From positions 248,001-312,000 of the forward strand of contig NZ_SUPW01000001.1 in NCBI RefSeq assembly GCF_013337285.1: a stretch of 64,000 bases of DNA, written 5' to 3'. The notes under the pieces were generated by a model. It did not search any database and was not told the DNA's origin. It saw nothing but the letters and a program-made list of their open reading frames with translations. The stretch is from Agrobacterium tumefaciens. Lineage in GTDB: Bacteria > Pseudomonadota > Alphaproteobacteria > Rhizobiales > Rhizobiaceae. This document shows, one piece after another, positions 1-8,798 of this stretch. The stretch's first letter is position 1, and each line of letters opens with the position of its first letter. The position numbers were made by a program, and so were the translations under genes.

Positions 1-795
1 TTGCCACGCTGATCATGGACAAGACGGCCGCGAACTTCCGCCCAATGCATGCTGTGATCCGGCCAGATAACACGGTATTCGGCAACGTAGTCTTCGCCTG
101 CATCGAGGCTGCGTCGAGGACCTTCTTCACGGCCTTGCCTGTCATCGGGATGCACGGATGCCGTCAGTTCATCGTAAGTCAGCTCCTTGTTTGCGCAACG
201 GCCGAATATTTGACGAAACTCTGGCGAGGAGCCAAGCACCCAACTCGAAAGGTCGAGGCTCCATGTACCAAGATTTCCGGCGAGCAACACAGTCTTGAGG
301 TTAAGCTCGCTTTCGCGTAGCTCGACAATGCGGTTACGAGCTTCGAGTTGCCGCCGACGGTTTTTGCCTGCGGATTCGACGACGCTGATGAAGGTTGTCG
401 GATGGAATGGTCGTTCAAGAAAGGAGACGTTTCCAAGTGCCTGGGCAACCCTTGCGGCAGCAGGGTTCCTATCCGGTCCCGCTCCTTTGTGTGTCAGGAC
501 CATAAACGGGAGATCCGACCAGCCCGGCTGGGATGTCAACCCAGGCGTTGATAGGACCGAGATTGCTGAAGCGAAGGACCTCCTCCACAACGACGACAAA
601 AAGGACATTTTCTCCAAGGCGCTCGGCCAAGGCCTCAAGGTTTGCCATCGGTTGGGAGGCAATCCCCCGCTCAAGCAGCATGGACGCTGCGACAATACTG
701 TCACGACCGTTAGGGGCGTAGATGAGGGCGATACCGTCACGGTCAGGAATCGGAATCGCCTCCGATGTCGAGCATGGTTTTCTGCTCACCAACAA
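1..795 (-). pseudogene. PAS-domain sensor kinase, frameshifted, 3' end outside window
   Basis: The N-terminal part resembles the receiver-like leader of PAS sensor histidine kinases that partner KaiC-like ATPases (IYAPNGRDSIVAASMLLERG). The reading frame breaks near position 530: one extra C in the ATCCCAG context moves the downstream part (QPGWSDLPFMVLTHKG, then LGNVSFLERPF, then a PAS fold ending with YRVIWPDHSMHWAEVRGR) into another frame. A second short out-of-register stretch around positions 85-145, within the PAS domain, reads better in a neighbouring frame, suggesting further compensating indels. The kinase core would lie to the left of the window and cannot be seen. The start near 795 overlaps the KaiC remnant, as is common for such pairs. 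A sequencing error is possible for one indel, but the adjacent gene is also broken. Confidence 0.6.
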
Positions 796-1223
796 AATGG
801 GGTATGCCGCGCAGAATGCCCTGGAAGCCGACGAGCTTCGAAAATCAGCTTCGTCGTCTCGCCGAGCTCAAGATCTGCCGAATAAAGAAGGCTTTGCTGA
901 TGTTCAGCGTCGAACAGGCTTTCCGGCGGCACAAGTTCGAAGACGTCGATGAGGTCGGGAATTTCCATTCCATGCGAGTCTGCCCCTTCTCGCAATTCTT
1001 TGTCGGTTTCGGACATGGTAATGTAGAGACCTCGTTCTCCGTCCGCTGCGCCATCACGTAGGAACTGCAGGGCAATCGTTGTTTTTCCCGTTCCAGGGTT
1101 GCCTTCGAGAAGGAACACGTGGCCTTTGGACAGGCCTCCTCCGAGAATATCGTCCAACCCGGAAACACCCGTTCTTGCCTTTAAAGTTCCTACCATCTCC
1201 ATCCCTTCGACCGTCTGCTCCAT
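743..1223 (-). pseudogene. KaiC/RAD55-like ATPase with internal deletion
   Basis: The first 110 or so codons are a good KaiC N-terminal ATPase domain: GVSGLDDILGGGL, Walker A GNPGTGKTT, then ITMSETDKEL and FELVPPESLF, ending at ELGETTKLIFEA. At about position 845 the normal continuation is absent. In the next frame the sequence resumes with the typical C-terminal tail of the full-length family (KLVGFQGILRGIPHFVGEQ) and stops at 743. Family members in this context are around 480-500 residues with two ATPase domains, so roughly 350 codons appear to be lost. The heptamer CGAAGCT occurs twice at the junction, which suggests a deletion by microhomology. The literal open frame (145 residues) is unlikely to make a working protein. 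Confidence 0.65.
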
Positions 1224-1280
1224 TTGGCACTAGGCCAATCCAGCAGTTGCCCGCAATTCAATTTGACACGTATAGTTCCC

Positions 1281-1424
1281 TTAACGTCTTAACCCTCCCA
1301 GCGGTTTCATTCTAATCATCACTCGACTGGGTTGTCGAGGTGGCGATGACGCCTCGTGATCCAGCACCATACGGATCACACGTTCGCTAACTTCAGGTGA
1401 AAGCTTGTTCTTTGTCGCGCTCAT
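1281..1424 (-). mobile_element. IS3-family OrfA N-terminal remnant
   Basis: A 47-codon frame starts MSATKNKLSPEVSERVIRMV and continues LDHEA, which is the beginning of OrfA (helix-turn-helix part) of IS3-family transposases. After about 25 codons the similarity ends and the frame runs into unrelated sequence. No OrfB or paired terminal repeats were found nearby, so this is an insertion-sequence scar. It sits between the broken kinase/KaiC pair and the amidohydrolase. The remainder of 1224-1576 shows no gene. Confidence 0.5.
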
Positions 1425-1576
1425 GATCGGTCTCTCCTTCAGAAGCCGGAGCGGTTCATTATGGAAAGGATAGCCTTATCTTCCGATTGTATGTTTGCAT
1501 CGACACAATATTAGGGGTTGCGCGAATTTTGCCTGCCGCCTAGTACAATCCTTGCGTGAAACGAGGAGTATGCGGA

Positions 1577-3025
1577 TTGTTTAGCCTCGGTCGTCAATAC
1601 CAGCATCTCAATCATGCTGCGGGTTGCGCGTGTCATAGTCCCGATGCACAGCAACTTTTTTCAAGGATCGGCAAAGAAATGTCGCGCCGCTCGGTTCTAA
1701 AGGGCATCGCGGCAACGCTCGCCGTCCCTGCGCTTGGTATAGCGAGCCCCGCATTCGGACAAAAAGCTGAAAAGCCGACTTTGCTCCGGAACGTCAGTGT
1801 TTTCGATGGGATAAACTCCAGGCTGATCACAGGCCGAAGTGTTCTCATCGACGGCAAATTCATTAAAGCCCTTGTAGCATCGGCCGACGACGTTACCGAT
1901 GCAGACGTTATTGAGTGTGGTGGGCGGACCCTGATGCCGGGCATGATAGATGCGCATTGGCACTCGATCCTTGCAGGCATTTCGCAAATGACAGCGATGA
2001 CTGCTGATATTCCCTACGTCCATCTGGTTGCCGCCCAGGAAGCCGAACGGACGGTATTGCGCGGCTTTACAACCGTCAGAGATGTCGGCGGACCCTCTTT
2101 TGCGCTCAAGCGGGCCATAGATGAGGGGCGCATCGCAGGGCCGAGAATATACCCTTCCGGCGCGATGATTTCGCAGACATCAGGGCATGGCGATTTTCGT
2201 ATGCGCACCGATCTGCCGCGTACATCACAAAACACTCTTAGCGTTGCAGAGCAGGCCGGGATCTCGGCAATAGCCGATGGAGAAGCGGAAGTTCTTCGCC
2301 GCGTGCGCGAGCAATTGATGCTTGGTGCGAGCCAGATCAAGATCATGGGCGGTGGTGGTGTTGCCTCGAGTTACGATCCGGTCGATGCTCTCCAATATTC
2401 AGAGGCAGAAATGAAAGCTGCGGTATCTGCTGCGGCAGATTGGGGAACATACGTATGTATCCACGCTTACACGTCGGCAGCGATACAAAGAGCGATTTCC
2501 TGCGGCGTCAAATCGATTGAGCATGGCCAGCTCGCCGACGATAAAACGGTCAGGCTTATGGCTGACGCTGGCGCCTGGTGGAGCATCCAACCTTTTCTCG
2601 CCGATGAAGACGCGAATACCTATCCTTTGCCTGAACAGCGGGCGCAGCAGAAAAGTATTGCCGAGGGCACAGCCCGCGCGGTGGAACTCGGACGCAAGTG
2701 CGGGGTGAAAATGGCGCTCGGCACCGACATCCTGTTCAATCCAAAGGGAACCGCGACACAAGGTCGGCAACTCGCCAAATTCGCTCGCTGGTATGACAAT
2801 GCCGAGGTGCTACGCATGCTGACAAGTGGAAACGCAGAGCTTGCAGGTCTCTCGGGACCGCGCAACCCCTACCCGGCAAAGCTCGGGCGCATTGAAGCCG
2901 GTGCTTATGCGGACCTTCTGCTGATCGATGGCAATCCGCTTGAAGACATCTCGTTAATCGCTGATCCCGATCGCACGATGAAACTCATCATCAAGGATGG
3001 TCGGATCCATAAAAACACGATCTAA
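1577..3025 (+). CDS. Tat-exported metal-dependent amidohydrolase
   Basis: This is an amidohydrolase-superfamily enzyme of the imidazolonepropionase / Xaa-Pro dipeptidase-like type. Ligand candidates, numbered from the TTG start at 1577, are the HxH in DAHWH (127, 129), K255 in KIMGGGG, H296, H316 in SIEHGQ and D384 in LGTDI. A twin-arginine signal (SRRSVLKG, then a hydrophobic stretch ending PAFG) indicates export of a folded protein. Before it is an unusual leader with CACHSP. The TTG is chosen because GAGGAG lies about 9 nt upstream; GTG at 1556 or ATG at 1679 are alternatives. The substrate is unknown (dipeptides, lactones or carbamates are all possible in this group). The barrel gene begins 19 nt downstream, suggesting one transcript. 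Confidence 0.8.
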   Translation: MFSLGRQYQHLNHAAGCACHSPDAQQLFSRIGKEMSRRSVLKGIAATLAVPALGIASPAFGQKAEKPTLLRNVSVFDGINSRLITGRSVLIDGKFIKALVASADDVTDADVIECGGRTLMPGMIDAHWHSILAGISQMTAMTADIPYVHLVAAQEAERTVLRGFTTVRDVGGPSFALKRAIDEGRIAGPRIYPSGAMISQTSGHGDFRMRTDLPRTSQNTLSVAEQAGISAIADGEAEVLRRVREQLMLGASQIKIMGGGGVASSYDPVDALQYSEAEMKAAVSAAADWGTYVCIHAYTSAAIQRAISCGVKSIEHGQLADDKTVRLMADAGAWWSIQPFLADEDANTYPLPEQRAQQKSIAEGTARAVELGRKCGVKMALGTDILFNPKGTATQGRQLAKFARWYDNAEVLRMLTSGNAELAGLSGPRNPYPAKLGRIEAGAYADLLLIDGNPLEDISLIADPDRTMKLIIKDGRIHKNTI

Positions 3026-3044
3026 GCCCGAGCAAGGAAAAAAA

Positions 3045-3893
3045 TTGAAACGATTTTCTCTTTTTATTGCGTTGTCTCTATGCGGGATGCCCGTTGCACA
3101 TGCCGCTGACACAATGCGCGACCTACCATCGGAACCAGTTTCGGAAGCGACCTCTCACCCGGGCTGGGCGTTTCAGGTAACGCCTTACCTTTGGGCGGCA
3201 GGTCTTGACGGCAGCCTGTCGCCTTTTAGGCGCGGTCCGACGATAGATTTGGACAAATCTTTCTCCGATGTGATGGACGATCTCAACTTCGGCGGATTTG
3301 TAAATCTGTGGGGGCGTTACGACCGTTTCGTCCTCTCAGGCGACATCATGTATGTCGACACCACTGATAGTCATGCCACCGGGCCGCTCTCCGCGTTTCA
3401 GATTCCCGGGCTGGGTGTCACGATACCGCCTGGAGCTACAATTGACGGAAAAGTTGACACAAGACAGTTCATGGCAACGTTGCAGGGTGGATACCGGGTT
3501 GTCGACACGTCGCAATTTACGCTGGACGCTCTTGCTGGAGCACGTTTCTGGCATATTTCGAATGATGTCACGGTCACCGCAAGTCATTTCGCCATCGGAA
3601 GCCGCACGGCCGCTCATGATGAGAAGTTTGGATGGGTCGACCCGGTGGTGGGCCTGCGAGCGTTCCTTCTACTAACTGAGAAACTGTCCGTTCAGGCCCA
3701 GGCCGATGTCGGTGGCTTTGGAGCAGGATCTGACATCACCTGGTCGGTACTTGCAACGGCCAACTATCTGGTGACGGATAACCTCTCGGTGTCTGCCGGC
3801 TACAAGGCGTTGAAAGTCGATTATGATCGTGATGGTCATGTCTACGACACGATGTTGAGTGGGCCTGTCCTTGGGATGACTTGGCGGTTCTGA
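3045..3893 (+). CDS. outer-membrane beta-barrel protein
   Basis: The protein has a Sec signal peptide (KRFSLFIALSLCGMPVAHA), then alternating amphipathic strands (FQVTPYLWAAGLDGSL, VNLWGRYDRFVLSGD, FGWVDPVVGLRAFL) and ends in a C-terminal phenylalanine (GMTWRF), as expected for a barrel inserted by BAM. At 282 residues it would form a small barrel. TTG at 3045 is taken as start because AAGGAAA lies just upstream and the signal peptide begins there. It follows the amidohydrolase by 19 nt and could serve uptake or anchoring linked to it, but this is inference. It resembles uncharacterised rhizobial barrel proteins. Confidence 0.75.
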   Translation: MKRFSLFIALSLCGMPVAHAADTMRDLPSEPVSEATSHPGWAFQVTPYLWAAGLDGSLSPFRRGPTIDLDKSFSDVMDDLNFGGFVNLWGRYDRFVLSGDIMYVDTTDSHATGPLSAFQIPGLGVTIPPGATIDGKVDTRQFMATLQGGYRVVDTSQFTLDALAGARFWHISNDVTVTASHFAIGSRTAAHDEKFGWVDPVVGLRAFLLLTEKLSVQAQADVGGFGAGSDITWSVLATANYLVTDNLSVSAGYKALKVDYDRDGHVYDTMLSGPVLGMTWRF

Positions 3894-3945
3894 TCGGCTT
3901 TCACTGAGAGTAACCCTTAGGCGGCTATCCTCGTCGTTTCGCCCT

Positions 3946-3990
3946 TGAGCGGACTCGAACCCGCGATCCTGACGAGCTTGATCAGGATCG
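3946..3990. other. tRNA-like T-arm motif and 9-bp hairpin
   Basis: On the minus strand GCGGGTTCGAGTCCGC looks like the T-arm of a tRNA, but one base of the stem is missing and no acceptor or D-arm can be built around it. Next to it is a perfect 9-bp inverted repeat (CGATCCTGA ... TCAGGATCG, loop 9 nt) at 3964-3990. It may be a tRNA scrap left by integration, or a transcription terminator of the barrel gene without a T-run. Confidence 0.25.
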
Positions 3991-4066
3991 CACAGTCTGG
4001 ACAACCTTGAAGTTCCCTGCAACGATCGGTAATGGGATACGGTCGCATCCAACAAACGAGGACATT

Positions 4067-4270
4067 ATGGCAACTGGTACAGTAAAATTTTTCGCGCAGG
4101 ACAAGGGCTTTGGCTTCATCACTCCGGACAACGGCGGGCCGGACGTGTTCGTTCATATCTCCGCTGTAGGCTTCGGTGGCGCTCTGACCGACGGGCAAAA
4201 AGTCAGCTACGATGTCGGACAAGACCGCAAGACTGGGAAGTCAAAAGCAGAGAATGTTACCGTTCTCTGA
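4067..4270 (+). CDS. cold-shock protein (CspA family)
   Basis: This is a 67-residue single cold-shock domain that binds single-stranded RNA/DNA. The RNP1 motif KGFGFI and RNP2 motif VFVHIS are intact, after the usual start MATGTVKFF. The length is normal for the family. The start is set at ATG 4067, preceded by GAGGAC. It stands alone, with a long leader as is common for csp genes, and a GC-rich hairpin follows the stop. Rhizobia carry many paralogues, so a specific letter is not assigned. Confidence 0.95.
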   Translation: MATGTVKFFAQDKGFGFITPDNGGPDVFVHISAVGFGGALTDGQKVSYDVGQDRKTGKSKAENVTVL

Positions 4271-4279
4271 TAGCGCGAA

Positions 4280-4304
4280 CGGCCCCGGCGACTTGTCGGG
4301 GCCG
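4280..4304 (+). terminator. GC-rich hairpin after the csp gene
   Basis: CGGCCCCG and CGGGGCCG form an 8-bp stem 9 nt downstream of the cold-shock stop codon. There is no T-run, so it could be an mRNA-stabilising or Rho-assisted end rather than a classical terminator. Confidence 0.45.
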
Positions 4305-4524
4305 AAACTGACCTGGACTGAAAACCCTGCACCTGTGGGTCTTGAGATGCAGTGAACAAGCAGCCCGCCATTTTCACCACGGCAGACCCAAGGCATCAAA
4401 CGGTTTATGGCCCGAGACTGTGACGCTTCACCTCCCCCTGAAAAGGTTGGGGGTCGACCTGCCTGCTGGCTCAGTGGGATGCCCTTCTCAGATTAACGGT
4501 GTGCCGCTCTGGAGGATAAGGCTA

Positions 4525-6282
4525 ATGAAAACGAGATTTCTCGGTGAGGCTTTTCTCGCCTTAGTGCTTTCCACCGCGATCGCCTCCGCCCAGCAGGCGT
4601 CTGACACGGTTGCACCCGAGAAAGCGACCGATGTTGCGGTCGCCAAACGTGTCGAGTCACGGAGCTTCATGGTGGCGGCGGCCAATCCGCTCGCGGCTGC
4701 GGCGGGGCGCGACGTGATCGCCGCGGGCGGCAACGCCATAGATGCTATGGTGGCAGTGCAGGCCGCGCTTGGCCTCGTTGAACCGCAGAGTTCTGGTCTC
4801 GGCGGCGGCGCCTTCCTCGTCTACTACAATGCGAAAAGCGGCAAGCTGACAACGTTGGACGGCCGTGAGACGGCACCGATGGAAGCCACGCCAAAGCTCT
4901 TCCTGGATGGTAACGGGCAGCCGCTAAAATTCATGGACGCAGTAGTCGGCGGTCGCTCCGTGGGCACACCGGGAACGGTGCGCCTGCTGGAAGAAGCCCA
5001 CAAACGCTATGGAAAGGCGGACTGGGCAAGCCTGCTGAAGCCGGCGCAAATGCTGGCGACCGAAGGCTTTCAGGTATCACCGCGCCTTGCCTCGCTGATC
5101 GCGTCCGAGGGCGACCGGCTGAAGAAATATCCGCAGGCCCGGTCCTATTTCTTTGACACCTCCGGGGCCGCCCTGCAAACAGGCGCCCTCTTGAAGAACC
5201 CGGCCTATGCTGAGACGCTTGCTGCAATCGCCAAAGATGGTGCGGATGCCTTCTATAAGGGGAGAATTGCCGAGGCGATCGTCGAGACCGTGCGCGGGGC
5301 GGCCGACAATCCCGGCGTGCTGTCGCTGGCCGATCTTTCCAGCTATCGCGTCATCGAGCGCGAGCCGGTGTGCTTCCTCTATCGTGCTCTCGACGTTTGC
5401 GGCATGGGGCCACCATCGTCGGGCGGAATCGCCATCGGCCAGATGCTCGGCATGGCGGAGAATTTCGACCTCAAGGCCCTGGGACCGAAAAATGTCGACA
5501 GCTGGCGCATCATCGGCGATGCGCAGCGCCTCGCCTTCGCCGACCGGGAGCGTTACGTCGCCGACACCGATTTCATGCCGCTACCGATCAAGGGCCTGTG
5601 GGACAAGACTTATCTCAGCGAGAGGGCAAAATTGCTCGACGGTGACAAGGCGTTGACCAAAGACGCCGTCAAGGCCGGCGATCCGGAATGGGACCACGCG
5701 CTCCTTTTCGGCCGGGATGCCGCGCTCGAGTTGCCCTCCACAAGCCATTTTGTCATTATCGACAAAGAGGGCAACGTGGTCTCGATGACGACGACGATCG
5801 AAAACGGCTTCGGCTCGCGTCTGATGACGAACGGCTTCCTGCTCAATAACGAGTTGACGGACTTTTCCTTCAAGACCCATGATGGCGGACTGCCGATCGC
5901 CAACCGCGTCGAGCCCGGCAAACGGCCGCGCTCCTCCATGGCCCCGACAATTGTCATGAAGGATGGCAAGCCGCTGCTTGCCATTGGTTCGCCCGGCGGC
6001 AGCCAGATCATCGGCTATGTGGCGCAGGCGCTGATCGCCTATATCGACTGGGGCATGCCGGTGGAAGCGATCGTCGCCCAGCCGCATCTCATCAACCGGT
6101 TCGGCACCTACGACATCGAGGCCGGCACCAGCGCGGAAGATCTATTGGGGCCGCTCAAGGCACTGGGTTACGAGGTCAAACCGGGTGAGATGAACTCCGG
6201 TTTGCATGCCATCGAGATGACTGCCCAAGGTTTGGCCGGCAGCGCCGATCCACGACGCGAGGGAGTGGTTGTAGGCGAGTGA
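4525..6282 (+). CDS. ggt: gamma-glutamyltransferase
   Basis: This enzyme cleaves or transfers the gamma-glutamyl group of glutathione and related compounds in the periplasm. It has a signal peptide (MKTRFLGEAFLALVLSTAIA, ending SAQ) and the full family architecture at 585 residues. The precursor self-cleaves before the catalytic threonine, here T406 in LPSTSHF. Other landmarks are SGLGGGAF, MGPPSSGG and GSPGGSQI (oxyanion and lid regions). ATG 4525 is chosen from GGAGG about 9 nt upstream and the signal peptide. The 220 nt between csp and ggt hold no gene. It is a single-gene unit, convergent with the DUF2161 gene. Confidence 0.95.
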   Translation: MKTRFLGEAFLALVLSTAIASAQQASDTVAPEKATDVAVAKRVESRSFMVAAANPLAAAAGRDVIAAGGNAIDAMVAVQAALGLVEPQSSGLGGGAFLVYYNAKSGKLTTLDGRETAPMEATPKLFLDGNGQPLKFMDAVVGGRSVGTPGTVRLLEEAHKRYGKADWASLLKPAQMLATEGFQVSPRLASLIASEGDRLKKYPQARSYFFDTSGAALQTGALLKNPAYAETLAAIAKDGADAFYKGRIAEAIVETVRGAADNPGVLSLADLSSYRVIEREPVCFLYRALDVCGMGPPSSGGIAIGQMLGMAENFDLKALGPKNVDSWRIIGDAQRLAFADRERYVADTDFMPLPIKGLWDKTYLSERAKLLDGDKALTKDAVKAGDPEWDHALLFGRDAALELPSTSHFVIIDKEGNVVSMTTTIENGFGSRLMTNGFLLNNELTDFSFKTHDGGLPIANRVEPGKRPRSSMAPTIVMKDGKPLLAIGSPGGSQIIGYVAQALIAYIDWGMPVEAIVAQPHLINRFGTYDIEAGTSAEDLLGPLKALGYEVKPGEMNSGLHAIEMTAQGLAGSADPRREGVVVGE

Positions 6283-6308
6283 TACGTTCCCGCACCATGG
6301 AATAAGAA

Positions 6309-6989
6309 TCAGCCGGACACGGTGATTGTTGCTGGCAAATCCTGCTGCGGCCATCGCTGCAGTGCTTCATGCCCGGCCTGGGTCAGTCCATAAACTCCCC
6401 TATCGAGACGTTCAAACCAGCCATAGACATTCGCAAGCAAAATCTTCCCGGCATCGGGTACGCTGGATTTGATATGGCGCACGCGCATCGGTCCTGATGC
6501 CAGCACCGATGCGCAGCCGAGCGCCTGTTGACGATATGCGGTCATGATCGGCGCGCGCGTGCTCCCGCCTACTGCCGGATCGCCGCGTCGCCTCTGGTGT
6601 TCACGCATGAGCCGAGAGCGCCGTTTCGGATTGGTTCGCGGCATCGGTGATATGGAACTAACGATAATGCTGACGTCGCCGGCATCGGAAATGCCAAGCA
6701 TGCCGATCCCGAGCCTGCGACAGAGATCCCGGTAGCGTTTGTCAGCCTCGCGTCCTTTGCCCTTGGCTGAGATGCGCGCCGCGATCCAGACTTCTTCTGC
6801 GATAGCGGCGCGATCGACAGCCTGCAAAATAAGTTCCAGATTGAAGCTCAGTTTTAGCTCGCAGATCACTACCACAGGCGGATCATTGTCGCTCAGGCCG
6901 ACGAGATCGCAACCGCCAACTTCGCCTTTGACAGTGTAACCCGCTGTTTCAAGAAAGCCTTTAACGGGCAGATAAAGCGAAGTTTCCAT
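6309..6989 (-). CDS. DUF2161 PD-(D/E)XK nuclease-like protein
   Basis: The 226-residue protein belongs to DUF2161, described as putative PD-(D/E)XK-type phosphodiesterases. Visible signatures are VKGEVGGCDLVGLS, then VVVICELKLSFNLELILQ, which supplies the D...ExK catalytic pattern, and the C-terminal GDPAVGGSTRAPIMTAYRQQAL followed by PDAGKILLANVYGWFER, which looks like a winged-helix end. No partner gene is adjacent, and its stop is 26 nt from that of ggt (convergent). Cellular role is unknown; DNA repair or defence would be guesses. Confidence 0.75.
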   Translation of the reverse strand: METSLYLPVKGFLETAGYTVKGEVGGCDLVGLSDNDPPVVVICELKLSFNLELILQAVDRAAIAEEVWIAARISAKGKGREADKRYRDLCRRLGIGMLGISDAGDVSIIVSSISPMPRTNPKRRSRLMREHQRRRGDPAVGGSTRAPIMTAYRQQALGCASVLASGPMRVRHIKSSVPDAGKILLANVYGWFERLDRGVYGLTQAGHEALQRWPQQDLPATITVSG

Positions 6990-7215
6990 GTGCCTGCAGG
7001 TTCAAGTGAAAATCCAGCCCTGAATACATCGATCCGCCTGCGCCGGACAAGCATTTTGCCGCCGATGCTGTTCAAGTTATCGGCGCTGAATATCCAGGGA
7101 GGAGGAAAAGAGCGCCCTGTTTCCCCGTTCCTTGATCGAAATTCGGGGAAAATGCCGGCCCAGAGTCACCTGATCTGTCCTTTGCCCATCGTTGGAGGAA
7201 GGCCACCTTGATTAC

Positions 7216-7716
7216 CTAGCCGGTGAGATAGCGGCGCATGCAATAGAGCAGCGTTGCCCGTTCTTCATTCTCTCGAATGTCGATCACGCGCCCAAAGAGA
7301 ATACGATGAGTGGCCTCGTCAACGGCATTGGTGAGCTCGCATTCGAAGCTAACCGACGCGTTGGCAAGGATTGGTGCACCGGTGAGCCCTTCCCTCCAGT
7401 CGCCAAGCGCAAATCGATCTTCCGTCGGCGTCTTTCCACCGAAGCGGTCTGATATGTCCTCCTGACCTGGCATCAACGTGTTGACGCAGAAATGGCGCGT
7501 GTTCTTAAAGGCGTGAAAACACGAGCTGGCGCGATTGATGCAGACGAGAAGTGTCGGCGGCGTATCACTCACACTGCAAACCGCCGAGGCGGTAAAGCCG
7601 TAGCGCTTGCCGCCGTATATGGTGGTGACGACGTTGACCGCGGAGCCGAGGCGCGACATGCCATTTCGAAACGTGGGTTTATCCACAATGTCGAAGCGGT
7701 GGTTCACCATGTTCAT
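7216..7716 (-). CDS. flavin reductase (FMN-binding split barrel)
   Basis: The 166-residue protein is of the HpaC/RutF type that reduces free FMN or FAD with NAD(P)H for a separate monooxygenase. Typical stretches are NGMSRLGSAVNVVTT, GFTASAVCSVSDTPPTLLVCIN and FCVNTL. ATG 7716 is preceded by AGGAGG at ideal spacing; the longer open frame upstream lacks this. It is the last gene of the leftward mesX-mesD set, 26 nt after mesD. Because MesD activity is known to need oxygen and MesX, a reduced-flavin supplier here is suggestive, but the link is inference. Confidence 0.85.
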   Translation of the reverse strand: MNMVNHRFDIVDKPTFRNGMSRLGSAVNVVTTIYGGKRYGFTASAVCSVSDTPPTLLVCINRASSCFHAFKNTRHFCVNTLMPGQEDISDRFGGKTPTEDRFALGDWREGLTGAPILANASVSFECELTNAVDEATHRILFGRVIDIRENEERATLLYCMRRYLTG

Positions 7717-7742
7717 GTCGGCCTCCTGTCGCTGAGCCAACG

Positions 7743-8771
7743 CTAGGCCGACAGTTCTTTTCGTATAATTTCCGCGCCAGCGCCCAAAGCGTTCAGCTTG
7801 CCGCGCGCCACTTGACGAGACAGTGGCGCCATCCCGCAATTGGTGCAGGGATAGAGCTTGTCAGCATCTACAAACTGAAGGGCTTTTCGCAGCGTATTGG
7901 CGACTTCTTCCGGGGTCTCGATGGTATTGGACGCCACGTCGATGGCCCCCACCATAACCTTTTTGCCTCGAAGGAGTTCAATGAGATCGATCGGGACATG
8001 AGAGTTGTGGCATTCCAGCGAGATCAGACTGATGCCTGATTTTTGCAGTTTGGGGAAAGATTCCTCATATTGCCGCCACTCCGCGCCCAGGGTCTTTTTC
8101 CAGTCTGTATTGGCTTTGATACCGTAGCCGTAGCAGATATGGACGGCAGTTTCGCACTTGAGACCTTCGATTGCCTTTTCCAAGGTAGCGACGCCCCAGT
8201 CATTCACCTCGTCAAAGAAGACATTAAATGCCGGCTCGTCGAACTGGATGATGTCGATCCCGGCAGCTTCCAGTTCCCTCGCTTCTTCATTGAGGATCTT
8301 GGCGAATTCCCAGGCCAGTTTTTCACGGCTCTTATAATGGCCGTCAAAGAGCGTATCGATCATGGTCATCGGACCAGGCAAAGCCCATTTGATTGGCTGT
8401 TTGGTTTGCTGACGGAGGAACTTGGCGTCTTCCACAAAAACAGGTTTTTGGCGAGACACGGCGCCGACGACTGTCGGGACACTTGCATCATAACGATCCC
8501 GAATTCTGACGGTCTCGCGTTTTTCAAAATCAACGCCGCCAAGGTGCTCGATGAAGGTCGTGACGAAATGCTGGCGTGTTTGCTCGCCATCGCTGACGAT
8601 ATCGATGCCTGCCTGTTGCTGATCATCCAGGGACAAGCGCAGGGCATCCTGCTTGCCCTCGGTCAGTTCCTCACCCTGCAATTTCCAGGGCGACCAGAGT
8701 TTCTCAGGCTGTGCAAGCCACGAGGGTTTCGGCAAGCTGCCGGCGGTTGACGTGGGCAACAGTCTTTTCAT
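7743..8771 (-). CDS. mesD: core methionine synthase MesD (MetE C-terminal-like)
   Basis: The protein is 342 residues, the size of the catalytic half of MetE without the folate-binding N-terminal domain. The zinc/homocysteine ligands are visible: H211 and C213 in VHICYGYG, E253 in SLECHNS and C312 in NCGMAP, with IIQFDEPAF upstream. Its immediate neighbour is a DUF1852 protein, which marks the MesD family: published genetics showed MesD makes methionine without 5-methyltetrahydrofolate or cobalamin but requires DUF1852 (MesX) and oxygen. The methyl donor is unknown. It is the second gene of a three-gene leftward operon. Generic annotations may call it metE. Confidence 0.88.
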   Translation of the reverse strand: MKRLLPTSTAGSLPKPSWLAQPEKLWSPWKLQGEELTEGKQDALRLSLDDQQQAGIDIVSDGEQTRQHFVTTFIEHLGGVDFEKRETVRIRDRYDASVPTVVGAVSRQKPVFVEDAKFLRQQTKQPIKWALPGPMTMIDTLFDGHYKSREKLAWEFAKILNEEARELEAAGIDIIQFDEPAFNVFFDEVNDWGVATLEKAIEGLKCETAVHICYGYGIKANTDWKKTLGAEWRQYEESFPKLQKSGISLISLECHNSHVPIDLIELLRGKKVMVGAIDVASNTIETPEEVANTLRKALQFVDADKLYPCTNCGMAPLSRQVARGKLNALGAGAEIIRKELSA

Positions 8772-8798
8772 GATGTGCGACCTTATGTGTTTTGGTTG

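Noticed and set aside
3965-4000. possible intact tRNA on the minus strand
   Set aside because: Only a T-arm-like motif is present, the stem has a missing base, position 33 of the supposed anticodon loop is not T, and there is no acceptor stem.
7743-8771. full-length cobalamin-independent methionine synthase metE
   Set aside because: The protein is only 342 residues, lacks the N-terminal folate-binding half and sits beside DUF1852, so the MesD family fits better.
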